From positions 1-39,076 of the forward strand of contig NZ_UNRC01000016.1 in the NCBI RefSeq assembly GCF_900537065.1: a stretch of DNA of 39,076 nucleotides, read 5' to 3'. A model generated the notes under the pieces. It was not told where the DNA came from and ran no database searches. It saw only the letters and a program-made list of their open reading frames with translations. Origin of the DNA: Sphingorhabdus sp. Alg239-R122. GTDB lineage: Bacteria > Pseudomonadota > Alphaproteobacteria > Sphingomonadales > Sphingomonadaceae. Made by a program: the position numbers and the translations under genes. Below, in pieces: positions 15,865-25,700 of this stretch. Position 1 is the first letter of the stretch. Each line of letters begins with the position of its first letter.

Positions 15865-15932
15865 TTTAGGGGTTAAGTAAACTGTTACCGTAATTCTAAA
15901 CTGTCACCGTAATTCCCGTAATTCCGTAATTG
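15865..15932 (+). repeat. RAYT-associated repeat, copy a, with tandem partial units
   Basis: A full unit beginning TTTAGGGGTTAAGTAAACTG at 15865-15895 is followed by a second partial unit (TAAACTGTCACCGTAATT) and two truncated CCGTAATT units. The array abuts RHS fragment B: read on the minus strand, the RHS frame passes through KYWKA straight into the repeat and stops. The same unit flanks the transposase gene at 18495-19166. Confidence 0.8.
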
Positions 15933-15939
15933 CTGCTTT

Positions 15940-16035
15940 CCAGTATTTGACCTCGCTGTCCGCAAGCGTCGCACCGGTGGACTGGATCAGGTAGTTCGGG
16001 CCATTATGGTCGGGGCGTTTGAGGAGGCTAAAGCC
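15940..16035 (-). pseudogene. RHS gene fragment B, truncated by the repeat array
   Basis: Second copy of the RHS segment, in frame on the minus strand: RPDHNGPNYLIQSTGATLAD, then SEVKYWKA, after which the reading frame runs into the repeat array at 15932 and terminates. Differences from fragment A and from the giant gene are mostly third-position, which suggests it was once under coding constraint. Confidence 0.78.
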
Positions 16036-16096
16036 GGGCAGCGTTTAGATAACGACCTTGCCTATAAGTGTATCTATCAGAAGAGGGGCGGGAGTT

Positions 16097-16126
16097 TGTA
16101 AGGTGGCTCCGCTGGCGCTCGTTACA
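16097..16126 (+). repeat. 30-bp dispersed repeat, copy 3
   Basis: TGTAAGGTGGCTCCGCTGGC followed by GCTCGTTACA, differing from copy 1 at one base. It lies at the same place relative to RHS fragment B as copy 1 does to fragment A. Confidence 0.75.
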
Positions 16127-16307
16127 TAAGAAGCGCCGAACTTGCACGTTAGCATGGGGCGGGCATGTAGGACAGGGGGCTGGTGGTGTCATTCGTCTGC
16201 AATGGATGTAAGGTAACCATCTTTACCCATCTGCACTATAGGGAGAAGGATAGCGTTTTTTGGATTACTTTAATTCTGCTTATTCTTTGATATATTAAGG
16301 ATAATCA

Positions 16308-17255
16308 ATGTTCCTACCATACAACGATGAAATTTATTTGGCGGGTTTCGCGGATTGCCAACCTTCTGAAACCATCGAAGGCAAACAACTACCCTATATT
16401 GCAACGGCTTGCATTTTCGCGGTCGATAACGAACAGCGGTCCTTTGACGTCCCTGTCAAAAAATATGACGGATACTCGCTCAAACAGAAGGCCAGAGCAG
16501 CAGACGAGCTGGCCAAGTATATCAAGGGATTGTCGGAGGACGGAATCGCATTATTGGGCACTGCGTCTTCTCATCGCCAAACAACCGTTGCTGAGTTTGG
16601 TTTGCGGTTAGCGTCCGAATTACCAAATGCAGAAGTAGTTGAACACTACGGCGGATATAGGTTGAATTTCGGAGACGATTTTATATCACTTGCCGACGCA
16701 GCAGCTTTACTGTTCTACACTTTTGTCGCGAGGTTCGGTATTCTTCGAGCCGGACTGCGATTTGGTGAAGGAGAGAAGCGATTTCTAATGCTGATGGACA
16801 GTTTCCCATCGGAAAAACTTGAACCAGGGCAAAAGAGCAGGCTGACGAAATTCGTCGAATACGCAATTGCAAACACAGAAACTGGCAAAGGGATAACGGC
16901 AGAAGACGCAAAACTCGGTATAACTACGAATTATGGACACCTTAACAAATGGAGAAAATCTAATGCCCATCCGCCGATGAAGGGTAAATCTCATCCATTG
17001 CTCAAGCTGCCGGACTGGGCAGCGGCATGTGCAAATGCAGTAACTTTCCCCACCGAATTTGCCTCACAATTTTCTAGAGAGGTTGACGCACGCAAAACAG
17101 CGGAAGCGATGGAAAGGCTATGGAGTGCATTCAAAAGTCATAACATTTGGTCATTTGGTGAAGAGGTTTTGGATCACATAGTTATTTCGAATTCCGAATT
17201 GGATATTCCAGAGCAAGCCAAGGAATGGCTGCGCGCCAAGGCAGGAGCTATTTAG
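16308..17255 (+). CDS. Unknown 315-residue protein between two repeat copies
   Basis: Start ATG at 16308 with AAGGA 6 nt upstream. No signal peptide or membrane helix. The N-terminal half alternates beta and helix (IYLAGFADCQPSE, LPYIATACIFAVDNEQRSFD, then DGIALLGTASSHRQTTVAEF). The C-terminal half is helical and basic (KSRLTKFVEYAIANTETGKG). I recognise no family; the N-terminal part could be a nuclease-like or receiver-like alpha/beta fold, but no catalytic motif stands out. It is more AT-rich than the flagellar region. Its stop codon TAG lies inside a copy of the RAYT-associated repeat (17251-17281), and another array lies 375 bp upstream, so the gene looks like cargo bracketed by repeats. 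Confidence 0.7.
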   Translation: MFLPYNDEIYLAGFADCQPSETIEGKQLPYIATACIFAVDNEQRSFDVPVKKYDGYSLKQKARAADELAKYIKGLSEDGIALLGTASSHRQTTVAEFGLRLASELPNAEVVEHYGGYRLNFGDDFISLADAAALLFYTFVARFGILRAGLRFGEGEKRFLMLMDSFPSEKLEPGQKSRLTKFVEYAIANTETGKGITAEDAKLGITTNYGHLNKWRKSNAHPPMKGKSHPLLKLPDWAAACANAVTFPTEFASQFSREVDARKTAEAMERLWSAFKSHNIWSFGEEVLDHIVISNSELDIPEQAKEWLRAKAGAI

Positions 17256-17281
17256 GGGTTAAGTAAACTGTCACCGTAATT
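17251..17281 (+). repeat. RAYT-associated repeat, copy b
   Basis: Single full unit beginning TTTAGGGGTTAAGTAAACTG and continuing TCACCGTAATT. It supplies the stop codon (TAG) of the 315-residue gene. Confidence 0.82.
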
Positions 17282-17529
17282 CTTGGACACAAACGCCGTG
17301 CGAAACTGCGCACCTTGCTATCTGGAACTGCGCACATGGGAAGATTTCCTACATGCGCAATATTATTGCAAAGGTCGCAAAAGCCCCTCTCGTGCGCGGC
17401 AGAAATGCGTTCTGGGGTGTTGGGAATGTATGACGAGCGCGGACGGTATGAAAGAGCCGAGTGCGCGGATTCATGTGGAGAACCGTTAGCGCCTTGGGGC
17501 TAGCATGGTGCAGGGTGTGTAGGACAGGG

Positions 17530-18054
17530 TCATATCGCCCTGTCCGAATGCATATAGTCGACGACATAGTCGGGGAAAATATCGGGCCGTCTATCATAGA
17601 GAAACAGCAGGAAGTCTTTCACTTCCCTGTCCTTCAGGCTGGGCGGGTAAATCCAGATATCCGCGTCCGGGTCGGTCTTTGAGTACAGCATCAGCACTTC
17701 AAAGGGCATAAACATGGATTTGGCCCCTGCATTGCCCTTATACTGGCCCTCCATCATATGGATATCATCATAATCAATGCTGTGCTCAGCATGGCGTTTA
17801 AACAGGCTTTGATAGCCCCATTTGCGCATATAGATACGCTGGTCATCCCATGACAAACGGTATCCCCGGTCAATGGAATAGGAAATGCCCATCGGAACAA
17901 TCATTAGAAAAAATGTGCCTACTACAACATCCCATTGGTTCGTTTGAAAAATTGCTATGTAATTACCAATTAGATAGACCAAAAAAACAATAGTAAAAGG
18001 TATGGCCTGACTAGGCGGCATTTTTCTTGTGAAATACCTTTTTGACCTTGCCAT
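17530..18054 (-). CDS. Two-helix membrane protein, candidate immunity partner of an orphan RHS tip
   Basis: 174 residues. Two membrane helices lie near the N-terminus (about 17-36 and 43-61, AIPFTIVFLVYLIGNYIAIF and VVVGTFFLMIVPMGISYSI). A cytoplasmic beta-rich domain follows (LSWDDQRIYMRKWGYQSLF, MFMPFEVLMLYSKTDPDADI, then helix LKDREVKDFLLFLYDRRPDI). The 2-TM plus PH-like arrangement is common in bacterial membrane proteins of unknown role. It begins 8 bp after the stop of the orphan RHS-tip frame, the spacing typical of toxin/immunity pairs, so an immunity function is inferred from context only. Confidence 0.6.
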   Translation of the reverse strand: MARSKRYFTRKMPPSQAIPFTIVFLVYLIGNYIAIFQTNQWDVVVGTFFLMIVPMGISYSIDRGYRLSWDDQRIYMRKWGYQSLFKRHAEHSIDYDDIHMMEGQYKGNAGAKSMFMPFEVLMLYSKTDPDADIWIYPPSLKDREVKDFLLFLYDRRPDIFPDYVVDYMHSDRAI

Positions 18055-18062
18055 ACACTACC

Positions 18063-18461
18063 CTATCTGTCTTTCTCTAGATTTTGGACACCGTTTGGAT
18101 AGCTGGAATAAACGGATTCAAAATATTGTCTACCCACATTGTTGACCGGATTGGCCAAACCGCCCTTTATCGCATATTCGGGGCGAACCTGCACCGCTAT
18201 CTGCCCGTTATTATAGCGCGTGTTCAGCGATTTATACTGTGCAAGTGGGCCAAGTCCTTTATTCACACCATAGAATTTAACATCGGGAATAATAGCACCG
18301 ACTGTAGAGCCTACAGCAAAATTCCATGCTACGTCATTGAGGTTAATACTCTCTTGATAACCGAAGTGTCGATTTGTTAGCTGACCTGCAAAATTGCCTG
18401 TCGCACCATAAATCCCCCCATTGATAGAATTGTTAAAGGTCACACTCCCCGTTCTGACCAC
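18063..18461 (-). pseudogene. Orphan RHS/YD-protein C-terminal tip, 5' end cut by a repeat
   Basis: The open frame (132 residues from a GTG at 18461) has no proper beginning: immediately upstream lies a copy of the RAYT-associated repeat, which contains an in-frame stop. The sequence resembles the pre-toxin and tip part of polymorphic toxins: Gly-rich FNNSINGGIYGATGNFAGQL, then NDVAWNFAVGSTVGAIIPDV, and ends PVNNVGRQYFESVYSSYPNG with a short tail. It appears to be the C-terminus of a former RHS protein whose front was replaced by the repeat/transposase unit. No catalytic motif is recognised. A small gene follows 8 bp downstream. Confidence 0.55.
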
Positions 18462-18464
18462 CTG

Positions 18465-18494
18465 AATTACGGTGACAGTTTACTTAACCCCTAA
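18465..18494 (-). repeat. RAYT-associated repeat, copy c (inverted)
   Basis: AATTACGGTGACAGTTTACT continues TAACCCCTAA, the reverse complement of the other copies. It directly follows the stop codon of the transposase gene and forms an inverted pair with copy d at 19185. Confidence 0.85.
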
Positions 18495-19166
18495 TTAGGC
18501 TTTTGCAACAGCAGGCTTGGGTCCGCGTTTTTGCGGCCTGAACTGCAACCCACTCTTACGCTCCATATCTTCAAGCCATTCAGCCGAGCCGACTGGGCGG
18601 CCTATGCTTTCCGCCTTGCGCAGCGCTGCATAGGTGAAGTCCTCGTCAAATGCTTCATCAAGAAATGCCTCAAAGTCACCCACCCGCTCCAGCGCCGGTG
18701 CCACTGTTACCGCATGATCATCCTGCCCCTTGATCAGCGCCCTGGTACTTGACCATGGCCAATCCTCGGCCCGCTTCACAAGGCCCGCCCTGACAGGGTT
18801 AAGCGCCACATAGCGCAAGGCCGCGGCAAGATGCGTATCATCCATTGCGACCGAGCCGAAACGGCCCTGCCACAAATGTCCTGTCTTGCGCCTGCGTGCA
18901 TTGACATAGCCGGTATAACGGCGGTGCACATCGCCAAATGTCCGCCGCAACCCATCCTCGTCCGAGGGTACAATGACAATATGCACATGGTTTGGCATCA
19001 GGCAGTAGGACCATATCTCACAATGCGCGTCTCGCGCAGCATCGCCCAATAGGTCGAGATACAGCTCATAATCGTCATCTTCAAAGAATGTTTGCGCCCG
19101 CCCATTGCCACGCTGTGTCACATGATGGGCTATACCGGGTAATACAATACGGGGAAGGCGGGCCAT
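18495..19166 (-). CDS. REP-associated tyrosine transposase (RAYT, Y1_Tnp family)
   Basis: 223 residues, the usual length. The N-terminus LPRIVLPGIAHHVTQRGNGR and the HUH motif LMPNHVHIVIVPSDE (His60, His62) are typical. The downstream signature is HLWQGRFGSVAMDDTHLAAA, then LRYVALNPVRAGLVKRAEDW with WPWSSTRA; Tyr119 is the likely catalytic tyrosine. These enzymes cleave single-stranded REP hairpins and are usually host-domesticated single-copy genes. The stop codon lies against the inverted repeat copy c, and repeat copy d lies 19 bp upstream of the start. Confidence 0.93.
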   Translation of the reverse strand: MARLPRIVLPGIAHHVTQRGNGRAQTFFEDDDYELYLDLLGDAARDAHCEIWSYCLMPNHVHIVIVPSDEDGLRRTFGDVHRRYTGYVNARRRKTGHLWQGRFGSVAMDDTHLAAALRYVALNPVRAGLVKRAEDWPWSSTRALIKGQDDHAVTVAPALERVGDFEAFLDEAFDEDFTYAALRKAESIGRPVGSAEWLEDMERKSGLQFRPQKRGPKPAVAKA

Positions 19167-19184
19167 ACGACATAGCTACGGTAA

Positions 19185-19269
19185 TTTAGGGGTTTAGTAA
19201 ACTGTCACCGTAATTTCTAGTAAACTGTCACCGTAATTTCCGTAATTTTGTCACCGTAATTTCGTAATT
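19185..19269 (+). repeat. RAYT-associated repeat, copy d, with tandem partial units
   Basis: A full unit (TTTAGGGGTTTAGTAAACTG, then TCACCGTAATT) at 19185-19215 is followed by AGTAAACTGTCACCGTAATT and then shortened units ending CCGTAATTT, TGTCACCGTAATTT and CGTAATT. The degenerate tandem decay resembles copy a at 15865. Confidence 0.82.
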
Positions 19270-19271
19270 CC

Positions 19272-19286
19272 CTGGCGCTTGTTACA
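19272..19286 (+). repeat. 30-bp dispersed repeat, truncated copy 4
   Basis: CTGGCGCTTGTTACA matches the right half of the 30-bp unit. It directly follows the RAYT-associated array, the reverse of the order at 15829-15865. Confidence 0.5.
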
Positions 19287-19300
19287 GCGCTTTGCCTATC

Positions 19301-19708
19301 TCAGGCATCCACTTCCATCTCCACCAGCAGTTCCTCTAGCCGGTCGGTTTTGAGACTGTATTTTTTGCCCGCATGAACCAGCGCAATCAGCGTTGCCTTG
19401 CGGAAGATGGTAATCAATTCGTCTTTTGATGATTCTATTAAAATATGTGTATCAAGCTCCATGGCCAACGGTAAATCACCGTGTTGTTCATTTATTCTTT
19501 CATAATGCGGCTCAACGTCATTTTTCAAACCATATCTAAGAATAAGGCCAATCCATTTAAATGGTGCATTGTCTAAGTAGCCAGAACAAATAATTTCTTG
19601 TTCTAGCTCATCACGAACAATACTCGTTATTGACCAAGGTTTAAATAATTTCAAATTTGCTTCTGTGAGAGAAACACCGCTTATTACTAGCTGCCGATTA
19701 TGAGCCAT
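19301..19708 (-). CDS. Probable immunity protein for the RHS GIY-YIG toxin
   Basis: 135 residues, soluble, no signal peptide or membrane helix. It starts 10 bp after the stop of the giant RHS gene. Recognisable stretches are RQLVISGVSLTEANLKLFKP, WSITSIVRDELEQEIICSGY and the C-terminal TLIALVHAGKKYSLKTDRLE. From memory this pattern resembles a known immunity family of polymorphic toxin systems (possibly Imm39), but I cannot verify that. Role inferred: neutralises the nuclease tip encoded just upstream. Confidence 0.72.
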   Translation of the reverse strand: MAHNRQLVISGVSLTEANLKLFKPWSITSIVRDELEQEIICSGYLDNAPFKWIGLILRYGLKNDVEPHYERINEQHGDLPLAMELDTHILIESSKDELITIFRKATLIALVHAGKKYSLKTDRLEELLVEMEVDA

Positions 19709-19718
19709 ATTATTAATT

Positions 19719-22700
19719 CTACCTGTCTAACGGATTCCCTGGTGGGCGCCCATAAAGTCTTGTATATGTTTGTATGAAACGAGTTTCATATGAACGAGCA
19801 TCTGCTTTTGTACCAAATGTCTGTCTTATCTCAGTAGTATAATCATTACCAGTAGCACGTTGCAATGCTCTTGCTTGTTGCTCAGCCCTGATGGAAGCAC
19901 TATCACGCTTACGCAGACCTTGGGCACTTTCGCCCACCTTATACAATGACCCGTCTGGTGACCGTACTGCGTAAACATGTGTATCGCCCACATAGCTCAG
20001 CGAGTTTTTGTGGATGGGTGCCACATTCGCCCTAATCACACTCTGCCGTGATGCGCTGGTGAAGCCGCCCACACGGCCGCCGAGTGTGGGATTTATTGCT
20101 CCCTTCGGCGCAAATTTGGCAGGTCCGAGTATCTCGGCGCCATAACCAAGAACTGTCCCCGTAGCCTTGCTATAGTCGCGTATGGAACTTGTACGTGCCA
20201 CATCATAGCCCCGCGCGGCATAGGTCCTTGCGGAGGTATTGTCGCGGGTGACAAAGTCGACCGCATTGCCCGCCGCGATAAACGGTGCCTTGATGGTTTG
20301 GACTGGGCGGCCGACACCGCTCACCAACGCGCCGATGCCATTGCCCACCACACCCGTAAACGCAAAGGCTGCATCGGGCACAGCATAGGCGATCTGTGTC
20401 GCATAATAGCCCGCGCTACCTGCTGTCAGGCCCGCATCAATATTGTCACGGCCATTTTCATAACGGCTCACCACATAGTCTGTACCAGACTGTATCGCCC
20501 CGCCAATCGCATCAAACAGCGGACGGGTAAACGTTGCTGTCATGCCATATTGCTGGTCAGAAGATTCAGGATTGGCGATGGCTTGCGCAGCCGCAGCACT
20601 GGCAGATGCAGGTCGTGTTGTTTCAGCCTGTGCAAGGTTCAATGCCTTGCCAGCGTCAACAGCCTGATTTTCAAGGCGCGCTATCTCGGCACGGAAGCGT
20701 TCATTGATCTCGGTTCTTGCAGAATCCGTTGTCGCATTTGCTAACGCTTCGCGCCATTTCTTCTGCAGTTCCGGGATGTCCCGCTCTGTCTGTCCCCTGA
20801 TAAGTGTACTATCGCCTAAGCCAGGGATAAACTCTTTCTTGCCAGTATTTACAATCGCATGCGCGCTATAGTCGAAGAAGCCGGAACCAAAACCTAACTG
20901 GCTGAGCAGGTCGATACTACCACCGCCCTTTGACCCATAAACCACAATTTCATTCACCGCATTATCGGCATTCTGCGCCTCTGCGCTGTCCTTGACGCTC
21001 TGTCCGTCGGTTTCCCGCTGCCTGTCGGCTTCGGAGCGTGTGGCCTCGCCGGAGCGGCCTTTATTGCTGCTTATACCATCAAAGGTGGAGTATAGCCCCT
21101 CTGCAAGCAGGCCGCCTGCCAGCTGTCCCACCGCTACCGAGCCTGCGCTCGCTAGGTTCCCCCCAAACGATGTGCCGGTGAGCGCGCTTCTTGTCGCCGC
21201 GCCCGCTATGGTCGCTGCCGCTGTCGTCGCCACGCGGCTGCCCAGATTGCCAAGGCCCGCGGCATTTGCCGCGATGCCCGCCGCGCTGCCTGCGCCCGCA
21301 CCGACGCCCGCCACCGCAACGCTTGTCCAGCTAAAGCTGTCCTGCAGCCCCGTGACCGTCGATATGCCCTGCACCAGTATTTCATTAAAGGCGCCGCTCG
21401 TCGCCGCCGTGATTGGATCGCCCCCTACAGGACCGCCCACCAAAGCGCGCACGCCCGCTATCCCCAGCTCCTTGAAGTTGATGCCCTTCTGGTTACCGGT
21501 AAGGTTCAGCGATATCTGACGCGCACCATCCGCTAGGACCGGCGCAATGGGCGCCAGCGGGGTCAGCGAGAACAATACATTCACCGCAGTCGCCACCACC
21601 AGCGAGAGGATCACCCCAAGGGTGCCGCACCCGTTATCCGCCTTGGGCGGCGCGGGCGTGCCCGGCGTGGTGTTGCCGATCGCTTCTGCGGGGTTATAGA
21701 CCTGGAACGTGCCCGCATTGTTGTGGACGTTATGCACGCCCGATGGAATGGTGAGGCTGCGCCCTGCCGCAAGCGGCTCGGAGCCATTCAGCCCGTTCGC
21801 CTCGGCTATCTTGTACCATAGCGCCGCATCGCCCCATACCGCGGCGGCTATCTGCTGCAGGCTTTCCCCGCCCTGCACCGTATAGCTGCCCGCAGAGCCG
21901 CCCGTGGTGGCCGCGTTCATATGCACGAAGTTCGCGTCAAAGTCCGCAAAGGGCGTACCGGTGTCGGTGCCGTCGCGGAATATGCCCTCGTCATTCTCAT
22001 CGGGCTGCTGCGCATCGCGCGTGTCTATCTGCGCGTCATAGTCCACATTGCCCGTGCCGTTATTGCCGACCACGCCCATCTGGCGGCCGCCAAACATATA
22101 GGTGCGGGTCGAAGGATCCGCCCCGCTCACCCATTCACGCCGGTCAACAATCTGCCCGTTCATATCGCTCGCATAGCTGATCGTGCGCGGATCATCCCCG
22201 CCCGTGATCACCACGCTGAGCAGGTGGCCGTTACTGTCATAATTGTAATTCGAGATACCCGGGTTCACCCCCGAGCTACCCTGGCTATACGCATTGTCCA
22301 GCACCACACGGTCCTGCACCGCGCCATCGCGCCAGATATAGAAATGGTCGGTGTCGGTATCCTTATAGTCCAGGTCCTCCTGCGCAGAGCCGCTATAGTT
22401 CAGCACATAGCCCGAGTTGCTCGCGCGCCAGTATTTGACCTCGCTGTCCGCCAAAGTCGCGCCGGTGGACTGGATCAGGTAGTTCGGACCATTATGGTCC
22501 GGGCTGCCAACGCCCGTGCCATCTTCGGTAAACTTGTTCGCGGTATGGCTGAACAGCCAGTAGACTGTCGAATCATGCTCGACCTGACGCGTCTTCGCTT
22601 TTTCCGCGAGCACAAGGTCGCGCGCATCATATTCTATGTCATAGCGCGAATGCACAAACGAACCCGATGAATTATATTCATCCGATTTCGTCAGGCGGCC

Positions 22701-25700
22701 AAGATCGTCATATGTGTTCGACACGCGCAACGTTCCACTAACGCTGTTATTGCGCACCTGCTCAAGCTGCCCGGCATCGGTATAGCTGTAATATTCCATT
22801 GCCTTGGTGCCGGTCTTTGCCGTCATGCGGCGCCCGGCCTGGTCATAGGTCATGGCCGTGCCATTCGTGCCTGCAAGGATATTGCCGCCCGAACTGATGC
22901 CCTTGGTCACCACGATACGGTTCATGACATCATAGCTGTACCACAGGTCGGGTGCAGTGATGGCGGTGGCGGAAAGGTTGCCGTTCGCATCCATGGCGCG
23001 GTAGCTGGCGCTGACCTTGCGGATATTGCCGGCCGCGTCATAAGCCCATGTCTTGTGCGCCACATCATCGCCATTGCCCGTCGGCGGGGATTCGGTATAG
23101 CTTGTCATCCGGCCCAGTGCGTCATAGGTGACGCTGCCATCCTGGAGCGTCGCGGGGCTATATTTTGTATAAACCCAGCGCGACCCGGGATTAGGATCGT
23201 TGAGATCCGGGTCAAACATCTGTTCCACCTGGAAATGTGTCGAAAGGAGTATCGGATCGGGAGTGCCTTCTACATATTCATATGTCGCCCTGTGTTCGAC
23301 CAGTTTTTCCGCGGTCAGCCGGCCCAGTGCATCATATTCATAGGTGCCGACCTTGTTGCTCCAGTTGGTATTGGTCACTTCCGGGCGCCCTGCGGTCAGC
23401 TTGCTTACCTGCCCGGTATTGTAATATTCATACTGCTTGGTGGCACCGGCAAGACTGTATGTTTCCTGCGTCATTCGCCCGGCAATGTCATAAGTGTAAT
23501 CGTACGTATAACCGCCCATGTCGGTGCGCGTCACCATATGGCCGAACATGTCGCTGGTGCTGGCCGCGGCATGGATGTTGCTGTTTGCCCGGTCGGCAAT
23601 GGTGCTGACCGTCTGTGTCCACCCGCCGAACGTGCCCAGCCCGGTGGTGGTGGCTGCCGCGTCCCAGCTATAGCTGGTCTGCGTGTCGTCGCCCGCGAAG
23701 TTTTTCTGTGACACCACGCGGCCCTGCACGTCGTAATCGGTGGTTTCGATCTTGTCGCTGCCGGTGAAATTCGCCGAGCCATGGAACGAATTGGTGTGCG
23801 CGGTGCGCTGGCCCAGCTCGTCATAGCGGTAATAGCTGTGGAAATCGTCGGTGGTCCCGGCGCCGCGTTCCTGCGTGACCTGTGTCAACCGGCCGAGGTT
23901 GTCGAACGTCTGCGTGGTGACACGGCCGATTTCGTCGGTCATTTCGCGTGCGTCGCCAAACACGTCATATTCGGTGCTTTTCTTGCCGCCATCGGCGTTG
24001 AACGTCGTGCGGATCACCGCTTCGCCGCCGCCATAGCCCGTGCCTTCGAGGAGCAGGTAGGTGGTGCGGTTGCCGCTATTGCCGCTCACCAGCCCCACAT
24101 CATCCTTTGCGCTGGCAACAAGCGGCCCCTGGCTGAGGGAATAGCCACCATTCGCGTCATCCTTGCCCAGCAGGCGCCCGGAAATGTCGTAGAAATAATC
24201 CTCTGACGGTTTCACCCAGTTGGACGTGCCGTTTTCCAGCGTGATGGAAACAACCGGGCTTTCCTTGCGCAGCACGCGGCCCATGGTGTTGTAGGTGTAG
24301 GTGGTGGTATAGCCCAGCGCATCAGTATCGCTCACCATGTCGCCAAAGGCGTTATATGCGCGGCTGGTGGTAATGGGGGCCGCCGCGGCGGAAACCGCAA
24401 GCTCACGGCCCTCCTCTATGCCCTGCACCACCTGTCCGCGCGCATCGTACAATGTATAGGTGGCGTTGACCTTTGCATTTGTCGCCGCGTCGGCATGTTC
24501 CGCTTCGTCACGTGCCTGCAAGACAGTCATAGCGGAAATATCCGTGCCCGCCGATGTCAGCGCAATGGTCTGACGCCCGTTTGCATCATAGCCGAACAGT
24601 TTCGTGACGCCATCACCGCTATTGGTGCGCCACATGCGGCCACCCGCGTCATATTCGTAAAATTCCTGATATTTCGTGGCATCGCCAATATCGGCTGTGG
24701 CGATGTTGATCCCGCGCGCCATCATTTCCCCATGCGCGTTGTAGAGCATGTGGTTGCTGTCGCCATATTCCCATCCGTTGACGGCATCATCCTGTGCCAC
24801 CGACTGGAACACCACACGGCCTCGCTGGTCATAGCGGGTGGCAATCGCTTCGGTTTCCGTCGTAGTGCCGTCGCTCAATGTGCGATCATAGGATTCCTTG
24901 AGCAGCTGTCCGGCCACGTCATAGGCATAGCTGCGGACATTGCCTGCCGCATCCGTGACCGATTCAAGCCGTCCGCCCTTGCCATAGGCATAGCTGGTCA
25001 CGCGGTCATTCGCCGCCGCGCCGCCCGCCTTGCCGACTTCGCTGCGCACCAGGTTGCCCAGGCCATCATAGTAATTGTCGGTCTGCTGCTGCACGTTGCC
25101 GGTTTCGCCATAAGCGGCAAAGGCCGATGTGGTGACCGATCCAAGACGGCCGGTAGCGTCATAGCCATAGTCGGTATAATCGCCCGTCGCTTCTGTCCTG
25201 TTCGTCACCTGACCCAGGCCGTTATAGGCGAAGCTGACAGTCGCCTCGTTTTCCGCATTGCTGCGCGCGTTTATTGCGCCTGTGGGGTCATTATTGCCGT
25301 CCAGCACATACTGCCATGACGCTACATCATGGCGCGTTTCGGTGAGACGCTGGCCATTTTTGTCATAGGTAAACGTTGTGACACGGTCGTTATCGCTGTC
25401 AGGGGTAACTGATGGAGGCGTTGCGCCGGGCGTTCCGGCAAATGCACCCGCAAAGCGCGTTTCAGTGAGCACGTTGCCATCACTGTCATGATCCCATTTC
25501 GTGAGGTAACCCAGCTGGTCGACCTGCGCGATCTTGCGGTCCAGGCTGTCATAATAGCTGGTGATGCTGTCACCATAGGCATCGGTCTGCTCTATGATAT
25601 TGCCATTTTTGTCATAGGCATATTGTGTCGATACAGGGACGTTTTCGCCAAGAATGTAGCTAGTCTCATAACGCCCGACATCCAGGCCCTTTACGGTGCT

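Larger units (their letters stand above)
15519..16307. other. Gene-poor stretch of decayed RHS pieces and short repeats
   Basis: About 790 bp without a convincing gene. It holds two degenerate copies of one RHS gene segment (15561-15665 and 15940-16035), three copies of a 30-bp repeat, one array of the RAYT-associated repeat, and two copies of a third repeat ending GTAGGACAGGG (16148-16177; inverted partial copy 15808-15824; a further copy at 17499-17529). Two adjoining units of about 380 bp look like a degenerate tandem duplication: each contains an RHS piece, then a shared GCGTTTGAGG(G/A)GGCTAAAGCC stretch, then the 30-bp repeat. Confidence 0.7.
18465..19215 (-). mobile_element. RAYT transposase unit flanked by inverted 30-bp repeats
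   Basis: One transposase gene is bracketed by copies c and d of the same approximately 30-bp repeat in inverted orientation. This is the arrangement expected of REP-associated tyrosine transposases and their REP/BIME-like substrates. Solitary copies of the repeat occur at 15865 and 17251, with extra tandem partial units beyond copy d. Confidence 0.75.

Noticed and set aside
15865-15932. CRISPR-like array of CCGTAATT units
   Set aside because: Units are very short, degenerate and without regular unique spacers; they are decayed copies of the RAYT-associated repeat.
17282-17498. Possible group II intron or short Cys-rich coding frame (about 68 residues)
   Set aside because: No domain V-like hairpin with the conserved bases and no reverse transcriptase; the frame has no ribosome site or family similarity.
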